Assembly (NCBI RefSeq): GCF_039532605.1
Contig: NZ_BAAARY010000011.1
Span: 71,943-135,942 of the forward strand
Reading direction: 5' to 3'
From: Pilimelia columellifera
GTDB taxonomy: Bacteria > Actinomycetota > Actinomycetes > Mycobacteriales > Micromonosporaceae
Length of the DNA stretch: 64,000 nucleotides
Positions 26,935 to 34,933 of the stretch are shown here, piece after piece. The position numbers and the translations under genes are program-made. Below the pieces are notes generated by a model. It worked only from the letters and a program-made list of their open reading frames with translations. It did no database searches and had not been told where the DNA came from. Each line of letters opens with the position of its first letter. Within the stretch, counting starts at the first letter, position 1.

Positions 26935-27117
26935 TTTTGTCAACCTTAAAGACGATTTTTTGATCCGGGTTGGGGTGCGAGTCGGTTTCCGACCGGTTGC
27001 GCACCGCCGCTTCCGACTCGCGGCAACTGGACCGATACCCAGGGCGAACGACGCCATAACCGACGCCGACCACCGTTGAGTGACTGCCCAAGACCCGGTC
27101 ACCCGAAAGGTCGTCCC
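26935..27117 (+). promoter_or_regulatory. Leader of the wall hydrolase; possible ydaO-type c-di-AMP riboswitch
   Basis: This 180-base leader precedes an SH3/glucosaminidase gene, the classic actinobacterial target of ydaO (c-di-AMP) riboswitches. Segments such as CTGGACCG, ACCCAGGGCGAA and ATAACCGACGCCGACCACC loosely resemble conserved ydaO elements, but the match was judged by eye and is incomplete. Confidence 0.3.
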
Positions 27118-28203
27118 ATGAGCCTCCCCCGCTCCACAGCCGCGGGCGTCGTCCTCGTCCTGATTATCCCGGGATCGGCTCTGGTGGCGGTGTCACCGGC
27201 AGCCGCCGCCGGCGCGATCAGCGGCGCCGTCTCGGCTAAGAAGGGCACAGCGATGCGGATCTCGCCGACCACCTCCGCCAAGTCGGCGGGGGCGCTACGC
27301 AACGGCGCCCGGATGCTCATCGTCTGCTCGATGTCGGGGCAACGGGTCAAGGGCAGCGTCCGCACCACCAGCACCTGGCTCAAGCTGGTCAACGGTCGAT
27401 ACGTGTCCCTGGGGTATGTGAAACCCCAGCGGGTCGTGCCCAAGTGCGTGTCGCCAGCACGGACCTACGCGGGCAAGGTCCGCAGCGCCGACGGACCGGT
27501 GCGGCTACGGACCGGCCCGTCGACGATGTTCGCCATCCACTCGACCGTCTCCAACGGCGCGCCGCTCAAGCTCAGCTGCCAGGCGTCCGGCGAGAGAATC
27601 GCCGGCAGCAACGGGACGACGACCCAGTGGGACCGGCTCACCGACGGCCGGTGGATCTCGCACGCATATGTGACCACGACGGCGCTGCCGGCGTGCACGT
27701 CAACACCGGCGCCGCCCAAGACCCTCACCACCGCCCAGTTCATCGCGATGGCCGCCCCGGGCGCGCAACGCGGTTGGCGGGAGTACGGCGTGCCGCCGTC
27801 AGTGACGATCGGGCAGGCGATCCTGGAATCCGGCTGGGGTCGTAGCGCGCTGTCGGCCAACCACAACAACTACTTCGGCATCAAGTGCTTCAACGGAGCG
27901 CGTGGGCCGCTGGCCAGCGGCTGCTACTCATACCAGACGTTCGAGTGCAACAAGTCCGGCGCCTGCTGGCCGGAGACGGCCACCTTCCGCACCTACGCGA
28001 ACCCGACGAACTCGTTCCGCGACCACGGAAACTTCCTCCGGGTCAACAGCAGGTACGCCGGCGCGTTCAAGCACACGCGCAACTCCAACGCGTTCCTCAA
28101 CGCGATCTGGAAGGCCGGCTACGCCACCGACCCGGCCTACTACACCAAGGTCACGTCCCTGATGAAGGCCCACAATCTGTACAAGTACGATACCTGGAAG
28201 TGA
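27118..28203 (+). CDS. Secreted peptidoglycan hydrolase: two SH3b repeats plus glucosaminidase domain
   Basis: The 361-residue exported protein has a signal peptide (residues 1-30, ending SPAAAAG), SH3b repeat 1 (about 35-115), SH3b repeat 2 (about 122-205, VRLRTGPSTMFAIHS), a short Thr/Pro linker and a C-terminal glucosaminidase/FlgJ-type domain (about 215-361). Diagnostic sequences are PPSVTIGQAILESGWGRS (catalytic Glu in ILESGWG), NNYFGIKC and a late AGYATDPAYYTKV. It should cut the glycan strand of the wall, with SH3b binding the substrate. The ATG at 27118 was chosen for its signal peptide; the open frame upstream is leader. It is followed by a long hairpin and then the island remnant. 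Confidence 0.9.
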   Translation: MSLPRSTAAGVVLVLIIPGSALVAVSPAAAAGAISGAVSAKKGTAMRISPTTSAKSAGALRNGARMLIVCSMSGQRVKGSVRTTSTWLKLVNGRYVSLGYVKPQRVVPKCVSPARTYAGKVRSADGPVRLRTGPSTMFAIHSTVSNGAPLKLSCQASGERIAGSNGTTTQWDRLTDGRWISHAYVTTTALPACTSTPAPPKTLTTAQFIAMAAPGAQRGWREYGVPPSVTIGQAILESGWGRSALSANHNNYFGIKCFNGARGPLASGCYSYQTFECNKSGACWPETATFRTYANPTNSFRDHGNFLRVNSRYAGAFKHTRNSNAFLNAIWKAGYATDPAYYTKVTSLMKAHNLYKYDTWK

Positions 28204-28255
28204 CAAGTAGTCGTGGTGACCATGCACAACCGCTGGTCAGGACATTGGTTGAGCT

Positions 28256-28317
28256 TAACTGGATAGGTGCCTGAGATCAGTGTGTGAATACGCCGATCTC
28301 AGGCACCTATCCAGTTA
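28256..28317. repeat. 23-bp perfect inverted repeat at the left edge of the island remnant
   Basis: Arms 28256-28278 and 28295-28317 (left arm begins TAACTGGATAGGTGCC) are exact reverse complements around a 16-base loop. It may terminate the wall-hydrolase transcript. Its right arm also lies exactly where recognisable integrase sequence begins, so it could instead be a relic of the recombination junction. Confidence 0.6.
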
Positions 28318-28319
28318 CG

Positions 28320-28674
28320 TGGAGCACTCCCCCAAGTCGCCCCGTAAACCTATTCCGCTAACTGATTTCGTAGTCGATATATTGCGGGCACGACATGAAG
28401 CAGTAGCACACGAAACCAAGCATGCATGTGACTTCTACCCATTATCGCTTTATGATCGTTTCACTCGCAGCATTAAACGTCACGATATGCGGAAGATCCG
28501 GATGGATGATCTTAGGCACTCGTGTATCACCTTGCTGAGGGATCTAGGCGTCGACCCTAAGACCATAAGTGATATTGTTGGGCACTCGAATATCGCCGGA
28601 CGTTGAAGTTTTACGTTCACTCAGACCAAGACAGGAAGCGGGGTGCGATCGATAGTCTCGGGGACTCTCTGTGA
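28320..28674 (+). pseudogene. Tyrosine recombinase (integrase) fragment, 5'-truncated and frameshifted
   Basis: The C-terminal catalytic domain of a phage-type integrase is present. It reads KSPRKPIPLTDFVVDILRAR, then IRMDDLRHSCITLLRDLGVD (catalytic HxLRH-type box, here D-LRH) and TISDIVGHSNI. After the GHSNIAG segment the frame stops. In the adjacent frame the protein resumes TLKFYVHSDQDRKRGAIDSL with the nucleophilic Tyr and a natural stop at 28674. One missing base at about 28598 (expected GTG read as GG) explains the break. The N-terminal arm-binding and core-binding domains are absent. The gene cannot make an active recombinase. Confidence 0.85.
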
Positions 28675-28729
28675 CTTGGCGAGAATCGGTCGACTTGACT
28701 TTCTCAGTCGTGCCGAGGAAGAATAATAG

Positions 28730-29065
28730 TCACGGTTGACGGGTTCGCTTCCCAGTGAAATAACCATCCCGGTACGGCCAATTTCCCGTCTTCATACCAG
28801 CCGACCCGCGAAAACCTTGATCCGCGTACGGCACCTGTCCAGATCGAAAACAGGCGTCCTTGGGTTGGCAAGTGTGGCGGTGAGAGATTTTAGGAAAGCC
28901 TGCCGTGACGCTCAGGACGTTGCCAGTAGCGGGATCGATCATCACTGTCTTTGGCGCGTCGCTGCTGAGAAGGTCTGTGTCAATAGGTTCAGCGGCTTGA
29001 ACGGCAGTGGCCAATAGGCCGAGCCCAACGGTAGCGACCAGGGCAACAAACGCAGTACGGAACAT
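28730..29065 (-). CDS. Small secreted hypothetical protein
   Basis: The 111-residue protein has a clear signal peptide (MFRTAFVALVATVGLGLLAT, cleavage near VQA/A) and no recognised domain. The mature part contains a segment ID-PATGNVLSVTAGFP and two Cys (HTCQPKDACF) that could form a disulfide, and ends in a basic tail. AAGGA lies upstream of the ATG. The gene is divergent from the XRE regulator within the island, so it may be the regulator's target. Its codon use is less GC-biased than the chromosome. Confidence 0.7.
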   Translation of the reverse strand: MFRTAFVALVATVGLGLLATAVQAAEPIDTDLLSSDAPKTVMIDPATGNVLSVTAGFPKISHRHTCQPKDACFRSGQVPYADQGFRGSAGMKTGNWPYRDGYFTGKRTRQP

Positions 29066-29223
29066 GATGTTCCTTCACAATAGAGAGATAGATGACTACG
29101 GCGGTAGCGGACTCGGGTGATCGGCACTACCGCCGTGCCAGGAGTACCCTGCCTTGAGTGACCCCATGATCACCGCATCGTCACGTATCCACCTGTTTCC
29201 AAATCGCCCACGGACCCCCTGAC

Positions 29224-30293
29224 GTGCAGAAACTCGCCCTACAGTTGCGTGAGATCCGTCTTGCCGCTGGACTCACCTACGCGCAGATGGCCGTGCGGAG
29301 TAACTTCAGTCGCGGATACCTGTGCAATGTAGAGAGTGGGCGCAGGAAGCCCCGCCGGAAATGGTCCTGGCATACGAGAAGGTGGCGACGGAGATGGATA
29401 GACGCTCACTGATCACAGGAACCCTGGCTACCATCGTCGTCCCTTCCGCTGTCGCTGAATTGATCAAGCATGGTTTCAGTTCTGCTCTCAACAAGCGCGC
29501 TTCCGTGGAGGAATGGCTGGATAAAACGCAAAACTACGGGACCGGCTACATGCAAGTTGGGGCATCTGAGATGCAATCCCGTCTCGCCTCAGATCTCGTG
29601 GTCCTTCAGCAGAACCTTGAACACCCTCAACTGTGGGGCGTAGCAGCACGCTTAATGACTGTGTACGGCAAGACCCTCCCCTCCAACGAGGGGAACTCCG
29701 GTGCGATCGAGTGGTATCGACTAGCGGCTGTGCTTGCTGACCGTTCGGAAGATAACGACATGCGGGTCTGGGTACGTGGAAGAGCAGCACTGGCACTGGC
29801 ATACGAGGGCGCATCACTGAGGTTCGCCAACGATCTCGCCAATCAAGCGATAGGGATCGATGAGAAGCCGTCCCTAGGTAGGCTCAACGCCCTCGTAGCG
29901 CGCGCACATGTTGCCGGACACCGAGGGGATACCAAGGAGGCCCTGAAGGCTCTCAGGGCTTCTGAGCGGGTTGCTGACGTAGCCCTGTCGGAAGTGCTGG
30001 TGAGTGATTTCGCTGTCCCTGAGTGGCGGTACCACACGTTCACGTCAATGCTGTTGTCCCGTCTCGGTCTCCCTGAGGCAGAACACGCGCAGGACCAGGC
30101 GGACCAGACCAGACCTTCTACCCTCCCCCGGTTCGCCACGCACATCGAACTACACAGGGCTCTCATGATGGTCAAGCAAGGCGACAGGGACGCAGGGATC
30201 AGCTATGCCCGAACCGCTCTTGACAAGCTGCCACCCGAGAACCGTTCGCTCAGTCTGAAGCTCATGATGAACGAAATCAAGAATACGATTTGA
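29224..30293 (+). pseudogene. XRE-family helix-turn-helix regulator with C-terminal tetratricopeptide-like region, frameshifted
   Basis: The first frame from GTG 29224 gives a complete Cro/C1-type DNA-binding domain (QLREIRLAAGLTYAQMAVRS, then FSRGYLCNVESGRRKP). The protein continues in the next frame as PPEMVLAYEKVATEMDRRSL and runs about 310 residues to 30293. The long C-terminal part is helical, with repeats suggestive of TPR folds (AALALAYEGASLRFANDLAN; RALMMVKQGDRDAGISYARTA). The break lies at a CCCC run (29350-29353) and equals one missing base, so a homopolymer sequencing error is possible. This two-part design is common in Streptomyces-type regulators. The ligand and targets are unknown. 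Confidence 0.72.
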
Positions 30294-30454
30294 TGACATC
30301 CGCAACTTGAGCATAAGTCCACCCCTAGGTTTTAGTGAATTGTTTCTAACTTCTTTATAGAAGTTACGATGATCAGCCATTTCCCTTTTAGCTTGAACTT
30401 GACTTGCGCTGTTGCAGATGGCGACACCATAGTGAAACCCACCTTCCTCGCCGA

Positions 30455-30680
30455 ATGCTGCTAGCGCCTCATCCGGACCAACGACGGGATCGGTGAACGC
30501 CCGGTCCAGCGTGGGGATCCGGAACAGGGCGCGGAGGCGTGCGCGTCGGGCGGGCGACCATCGCATCCGCCAACCTGTTGCGCCGGCCAAGGCGTCACCG
30601 TGGTGTGGGGCGGCGCCTTGGCCGGGTTTGCTGGAGTTGATGGCGCCATCGACATCGAGGAGCCAGGTCAGGGGTCGGGC
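30455..30680 (-). pseudogene. Decayed HAD-type phosphohydrolase gene truncated by the island
   Basis: On the minus strand a frame reads LTWLLDVDGAINSSKPGQG, then GWRMRWSPARRARLRALF and LDRAFTDPVVGPDEALAA. The DVDG is the nucleophile motif of HAD phosphatases, and the WRMRW spacing is typical of a small actinobacterial HAD-like family. No ATG, GTG or TTG precedes the motif, an internal segment between LRALF and LDRAF seems missing, and the 3' end is replaced by low-GC sequence at about 30455. It cannot be functional. The remaining 160 bases (30294-30454) hold no gene. Confidence 0.55.
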
Positions 30681-30789
30681 CGCGTGGAGGTGATCGGGTT
30701 CGCCCGGCGCCGGCAGCGGACGCCAGCAAACCTACGGCGGTTGGGCCGGGGCCACTCGCGGCTCCGCCAGGATACGGAGCGGGGCGCGG

Positions 30790-31359
30790 TCAGTGACCGG
30801 CCGCACGGGTCGCGGCGTCCGCCGCGGGCGCGGCGTGGGGCGACTCGCTCAGCATGTCAAGCAGGCCCACCCGGTGCAGGTCGGCGACGGGCTCGACCAG
30901 ATCGGGGTGACGCAGCAGCGCCGAGGCACGGCGGTCCTGCTCGTCAGGGTCGAGAAGGCGGCGGAAGCGGGTCGGCAGGCCGGCGCCGCTGGTGCGGCGG
31001 GCGAGCGCCGCCACGGCGTGCGCGGACAGCAGCGGATCGGTGAGCAGATTTGCCGCCCAGCTGGCGACGACCTCGTCCACCCAGGCCCGCCAGGCCAGCT
31101 CGGTGTCGGGAGGGCTGTCGACGGTCAGGCCGCCGACCCAGTCGAGCCGGTCCGCGCCGCCGGGACCGGCGATGGTCAGCAGCTCGGCGTCGATCGCGGT
31201 GGGATAGCGAAGCCACGCGGCGACGGTGACCGCCTGTCGCGCCTGGAGCTCGACCAGGGCGGCGCTGAACGCGCCCGGCCACGGGGAGGGGTAGGCGTGC
31301 GACAGCCAGCGGGCGGTCGCGGCCACCACCGGCGCAAGATCAACCGGCATGATGGACAC
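30790..31359 (-). CDS. Hypothetical protein
   Basis: The 189-residue protein starts from GTG 31359, which has GAGGAG about 7 bases upstream; an internal ATG three codons later is an alternative. Sequence marks are MPVDLAPVVAATARWLSHAY, PSPWPGAFSAALVELQARQ and a Trp-rich middle with WAANLLTDPLLSAHAVAALA. The protein is largely helical by composition, has no membrane segment and has no recognisable catalytic motif. I do not recognise the family. It is separated by 170 bp from the membrane gene upstream, and nothing around it suggests a function. Confidence 0.65.
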   Translation of the reverse strand: MSIMPVDLAPVVAATARWLSHAYPSPWPGAFSAALVELQARQAVTVAAWLRYPTAIDAELLTIAGPGGADRLDWVGGLTVDSPPDTELAWRAWVDEVVASWAANLLTDPLLSAHAVAALARRTSGAGLPTRFRRLLDPDEQDRRASALLRHPDLVEPVADLHRVGLLDMLSESPHAAPAADAATRAAGH

Positions 31360-31529
31360 AGGCTCACTCCTCGGGGGTATGGCCGCTGGGGCGCGGCCGG
31401 CACGCGCAGCACGCTGCGCCGGGGTTCCTGTCCCATCGACGGCGTGCGCCCGAACCTGAGATCTCGCTGTGGCCTTGTTGCCGCAGGTGCGGCCAACCGG
31501 GGCAGTTGCCGCAGGTCGCCTGCCGGGCT

Positions 31530-32162
31530 TCAGGCAGTGGGCTCGTCGGCTGGCTGGCCGGCCCGGACCGCGGCGACGAAGCCGTCCGGGTCGTCGGCGA
31601 AGATCCGCAGCTGGTTGACCGGTCTGCCCCTGGCCCGGCGCAGCGGGAGGGTCATCGGAGCACCCAGGGTGATGTCGAGGTTGGTCTGCTGGGCCACCGG
31701 GATGTGGACGGCCCGCAGCTCCCCGTCCTGCTCCACCTGTGGGCTCCCGGGCGGCAGCGTCCGGTCCCTGACCCCGACGTCGGCGATGGAGTCCCAGCTG
31801 AGGACGATGCGTCCGAGGATGCCGAAGCGGACCCGCACACCCGAGGGGCCGACGGCGTGCGGCTCCTGGCGCATCGTGGCGAGCAGGCCGAACATCCAGA
31901 TGAGGCCGTAGACGCCGGCGAGGTCGACAAGGAGCCGGACTGTGGGCCACGGCACGATGAGGTGGAAGATCGGGATCTCGACAGCCGAGACGATGATGAA
32001 GATCCGCAACAGCGGCGCGACCGCCTGGTCGTAGCCGAAGCCGACCTCCCCCGGGCCGGTCCTCGGCGGCAGCCGGCGCGCCCAGCGCCACAGGTTCCGC
32101 CAGATCGTCGCCTCGAAGCGCACGACCGTGGCGAGGAGGCTGAGCACGCCGCGGCCGGTCAT
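31530..32162 (-). CDS. Membrane protein with a PH-like cytoplasmic domain
   Basis: The 210-residue protein has a basic N-terminus, two hydrophobic helices (AVAPLLRIFIIVSAVEIPIF and LLVDLAGVYGLIWMFGLLAT) and a beta-rich C-terminal domain containing VRVRFGILGRIVLSWDSIAD and RAVHIPVAQQTNLDITLG, reminiscent of bacterial PH-like domains. The ATG at 32162 overlaps the pirin stop as ATGA, so it is coupled to pirin. Function is unknown. Its translation with pirin suggests a shared stress or redox context, which is inference. Confidence 0.75.
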   Translation of the reverse strand: MTGRGVLSLLATVVRFEATIWRNLWRWARRLPPRTGPGEVGFGYDQAVAPLLRIFIIVSAVEIPIFHLIVPWPTVRLLVDLAGVYGLIWMFGLLATMRQEPHAVGPSGVRVRFGILGRIVLSWDSIADVGVRDRTLPPGSPQVEQDGELRAVHIPVAQQTNLDITLGAPMTLPLRRARGRPVNQLRIFADDPDGFVAAVRAGQPADEPTA

Positions 32163-33136
32163 GCGTCGGGGGTGGCCGCGTGAACTCCGGCGTGGGCGGC
32201 CGGGATGGCGCCGAGCCGGCCCGCCTTGTAGTCCTCGAACGCCTGTGCCAGCTCCGCCCTGGTGTTCATGACGAACGGACCGTAGACGGCGACGGGCTCC
32301 CGGATCGGCCGCCCGCCGAGCAACAGCACGTCCATCTGCGGGCTACGGCTCTCCGGACGCTCATCCGCGGCGATGGTCACCGCGTCGCCGGCGCCGAGGA
32401 CGGCGAGTTGCCCGGCGGCGAACGGTTGCCCCGCCGGTCCGACGGCGCCCCGGCCGCCGAGGACGTAGGCCAGGGCGTTGAAGTCGGCCCGCCACGGCAA
32501 CGTCACCTGCGCGCCCGGGCTGAGGGTGACGTGCGCGAGGGTGATGGGCGTGTGGGTGACGCCAGGCCCGGCGTGCCCGGCCAGCTCACCGGCGATGACC
32601 CGGACGAGCGCGCCGCCGTCGTGGCTGGCGAACAGGCCCACCTTGCCGCCGGCGATGCTCTGGTAGCGGGGCGGGGCCATCTTCATCGCCTTCGGCAGGT
32701 TCACCCACAGCTGCACGCCGTGGAACAGCCCTCCGGAGGCCACGAGGTGCTCTGGAGGCGTCTCGATGTGCAGGATGCCGGCGGCGGCCGTCATCCACTG
32801 GGTGTCGCCGTCGCTGATGAGGCCACCGCCGCCATTGGAGTCGGCGTGTTGGAACTGCCCGTCGAGCATGTAGGTGACGGTCTCGAATCCGCGGTGGGGG
32901 TGCCACGGGGTGCCCTTGGGCTCGCCCGGGGCGTACTCGACCTCGCCCATCTGATCCATGTGGATGAATGGGTCGAGTGCGCCGAGGTCGACGCCGGCGA
33001 AGGCACGTCGGACCGGGAAACCCTCGCCCTCGAAGCCGGCCGGGGCGGTGGTGACCGAACGCGCCTGCCGTGCGGTCAGACCGACCGGGTCGGCCAGCCG
33101 CGGCAGGGTGAGGACGTCGGCGGTGACAGCGGGCAT
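32159..33136 (-). CDS. Pirin family protein
   Basis: The 325-residue bicupin protein has the pirin signature HPHRGFETVTYMLDGQFQHA, the preceding DPFIHMDQMGEVEYAPGEPK, and MTAAAGILHIETPPE with further metal-site residues. A second cupin follows (HVTLSPGAQVTLPWRADFNA). The metal-site His and Glu residues look intact. Bacterial pirins act as quercetinases or as redox-sensing partners of metabolic enzymes. The ATG at 33136 has TGGAGG just upstream; the frame beyond it is not used. An inverted repeat lies about 42-55 bases upstream. Confidence 0.92.
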   Translation of the reverse strand: MPAVTADVLTLPRLADPVGLTARQARSVTTAPAGFEGEGFPVRRAFAGVDLGALDPFIHMDQMGEVEYAPGEPKGTPWHPHRGFETVTYMLDGQFQHADSNGGGGLISDGDTQWMTAAAGILHIETPPEHLVASGGLFHGVQLWVNLPKAMKMAPPRYQSIAGGKVGLFASHDGGALVRVIAGELAGHAGPGVTHTPITLAHVTLSPGAQVTLPWRADFNALAYVLGGRGAVGPAGQPFAAGQLAVLGAGDAVTIAADERPESRSPQMDVLLLGGRPIREPVAVYGPFVMNTRAELAQAFEDYKAGRLGAIPAAHAGVHAATPDA

Positions 33137-33177
33137 GGGTACCTCCAGAAGGAACGGATACGCCACCTCCAACATTA

Positions 33178-33191
33178 ATTGCTCAAGCAAT
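33178..33191. promoter_or_regulatory. Inverted repeat upstream of pirin, possible operator
   Basis: ATTGCT-CA-AGCAAT is a perfect 6-bp inverted repeat in an AT-rich patch between pirin and the end of egtD, 42-55 bases before the pirin ATG. The symmetry and spacing suit a MarR- or TetR-type repressor site. No such regulator is encoded nearby. Confidence 0.4.
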
Positions 33192-33205
33192 ATTCCGCCA
33201 GCACA

Positions 33206-34177
33206 CTACTGGGCCTGGGCCAGGCTGACGCCGAACCTCGACTGCCCATCGGTCCACCAGTGCCGCAGCGCGAAACCCGACGCCGCCAGCTCACGGGCAA
33301 CCCCGTCCCGACGGAACTTCGACGACACCTCCGTCAGCAGGTCCTCGCCGGCGGCGAAACGGGCGGTGAGGTCCAGGGCTGGGATCTGGACCGTCATGTC
33401 CCGGCTCGCCCGCAGCCGCATCTCGATCCACTCGCGCTCGGCGTTCCAGAGCGCGACGTGCTCAAACGCCTCGACATCGAAATCACCGCCCAGCTCGCGG
33501 TTGACGACCCGCAGCACGTTGCGGTTGAAGTCCGCGGTCACGCCCGCGGCGTCGTCGTAGGCCGGCACCAGTCGCGCCGGGTCCTTGACCAGGTCGGTTC
33601 CCAGCAGCAGCCACTCCCCCGGCTCCAGCACCGCCCGCAAACCGCCCAACAGCTGCGAACGCTCGTCAGGCAGCAGGTTGCCGACCGTGCCGCCGAGGAA
33701 GAGCACCAGCCGTTCGCCGCCGCCGGGGATGCTCGACAGGTGGCGGGTGAAGTCCCCGACGATGCCCTGCACCCGGACGCGGGGATAATCCGCCGCGATC
33801 GCGTGCGCCGACTCGGCCAGCGCCGCCGCCGACACGTCCAACGGGACGAACGCCTCCAGACAGCCCGCGTCGTCCAGCGCGCTGAGCACCAGCCGGGTCT
33901 TCACCGAGGCGCCCGAACCGAGCTCCACCACCGTCTTGGCCCGGGTCACCGAGGCGATGTCGCCAGCGTGGGCGGTGAGCACCTCGCGTTCGGCCCGGGT
34001 CGGGTAGTACTCGGGCAGCTCAGTGATCTGCTCGAACAGCTCGCTGCCCCGGGCGTCGTAGAACCACTTCGGGCTCAACCACTTGGGATCGTCGGAGAGC
34101 CCCGAACGCACGTCGGCCCGCAGCGCGGCTGCCAGATCGTCGTCGTGCAGCAGGTGCTTCAGGGGGGCGGCGGTCAT
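33206..34177 (-). CDS. egtD: L-histidine N-alpha-methyltransferase EgtD
   Basis: EgtD trimethylates histidine with S-adenosylmethionine to hercynine, the first step of ergothioneine synthesis. The 323-residue protein shows DPKWLSPKWFYDARGSELFE, the SAM motif VVELGSGASVKTRLVLSALD, FLGGTVGNLLPDE, GTDLVKDPARLVPAYDDAAG and the C-terminal GVSLAQAQ. All match the family. It is the last of four overlapping genes (egtABCD), with the ATG overlapping the egtC stop as ATGA. The egtE gene for the final C-S lyase is not in this window. Confidence 0.96.
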   Translation of the reverse strand: MTAAPLKHLLHDDDLAAALRADVRSGLSDDPKWLSPKWFYDARGSELFEQITELPEYYPTRAEREVLTAHAGDIASVTRAKTVVELGSGASVKTRLVLSALDDAGCLEAFVPLDVSAAALAESAHAIAADYPRVRVQGIVGDFTRHLSSIPGGGERLVLFLGGTVGNLLPDERSQLLGGLRAVLEPGEWLLLGTDLVKDPARLVPAYDDAAGVTADFNRNVLRVVNRELGGDFDVEAFEHVALWNAEREWIEMRLRASRDMTVQIPALDLTARFAAGEDLLTEVSSKFRRDGVARELAASGFALRHWWTDGQSRFGVSLAQAQ

Positions 34178-34932
34178 GAAATCTCCTCAGACAACAGCGA
34201 CGTGATGTTGACAGTACCCGCGCCCGCCCGCGCCAACGCGCCGTCGGGAACCGGCCGCCAGCGAGGGTCATCGTCCAACGGCTCGGAGGCCAGCAGGGTC
34301 GCGGCGCCGTCCGACCAGGCCGACAGGGCATGGCCGCAAGTGGTGGCGTAGGCGTTCACGCCGTCGGTGAGCAGCAGGTTCAGTCGGGAGCCCGGCGCGT
34401 CGGCCAGCACCCGGGCGACGGCGCCGGCCAGAGCGCGACCCGGCTCGTCGCCGGCCCGCAGCCGGTGACGGACCAACGCCCAGAGCAGGGCGGCGTCGGA
34501 CGGCGCCTCCAGCGTCAACAGATCGCGGACCGGCAACCCGGCCGCCGATGCGACCATCGAGTCCGGCCAGCCGGCCACGACGCCGTTGTGGCTGAACGAC
34601 CACCGGCCGGTCACGAACGGCGCCGCCGCCGTGGCCACCACCGGCATGCCCTCGGTCGCCGACCGCACCGCCGCCAGGAACGCGCCGGTGGCCGTCGCGC
34701 CAGCCAGGGACGGCAGGTCGGCGTCCGACCACAAGGGAACATCCCGCCGGTACCGGACCGGGTCAGCCCCGGGCGCCGGGTACCAGGCCAGCCCGAATCC
34801 GTCCGCGTTGATCGTGCCGCCGCCGCGCATGTCCCGTGGCGCCCACGACTGCCGGCTCAGGCTGTGCGGGGCGTCGAACAGCGTCGTCGCCAGCGGGCGC
34901 GGCGGACCCAGATAGACCAGATGTCGGCACAC
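34174..34932 (-). CDS. egtC: Gamma-glutamyl-hercynylcysteine S-oxide amidohydrolase EgtC
   Basis: EgtC removes the glutamyl group from the sulfoxide intermediate of ergothioneine synthesis. The 252-residue protein is a class-II glutamine-amidotransferase (Ntn) fold with the nucleophile Cys2 in MCRHLVYLGPP, plus RGGGTINADGFGLAWY, WSFSHNGVVAGWPDS and LLLTDGVNAYATTCG. The GTG at 34932 starts one base after the egtB stop and places Cys at position 2, which fixes the start. The protein has the usual length. Confidence 0.94.
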   Translation of the reverse strand: MCRHLVYLGPPRPLATTLFDAPHSLSRQSWAPRDMRGGGTINADGFGLAWYPAPGADPVRYRRDVPLWSDADLPSLAGATATGAFLAAVRSATEGMPVVATAAAPFVTGRWSFSHNGVVAGWPDSMVASAAGLPVRDLLTLEAPSDAALLWALVRHRLRAGDEPGRALAGAVARVLADAPGSRLNLLLTDGVNAYATTCGHALSAWSDGAATLLASEPLDDDPRWRPVPDGALARAGAGTVNITSLLSEEIS

Positions 34933-34933
34933 G

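Larger units (their letters stand above)
28257..30455. mobile_element. Remnant of an integrative element (lower-GC island)
   Basis: Base composition and codon use fall visibly below the flanking DNA from about 28.26 to 30.45 kb. It contains a truncated tyrosine integrase, a small exported protein and an XRE-type regulator, which is typical cargo of an actinobacterial integrative element. The right edge abuts a decayed HAD-type gene. Direct-repeat attachment sites were not identified, so the limits are approximate. Confidence 0.6.
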
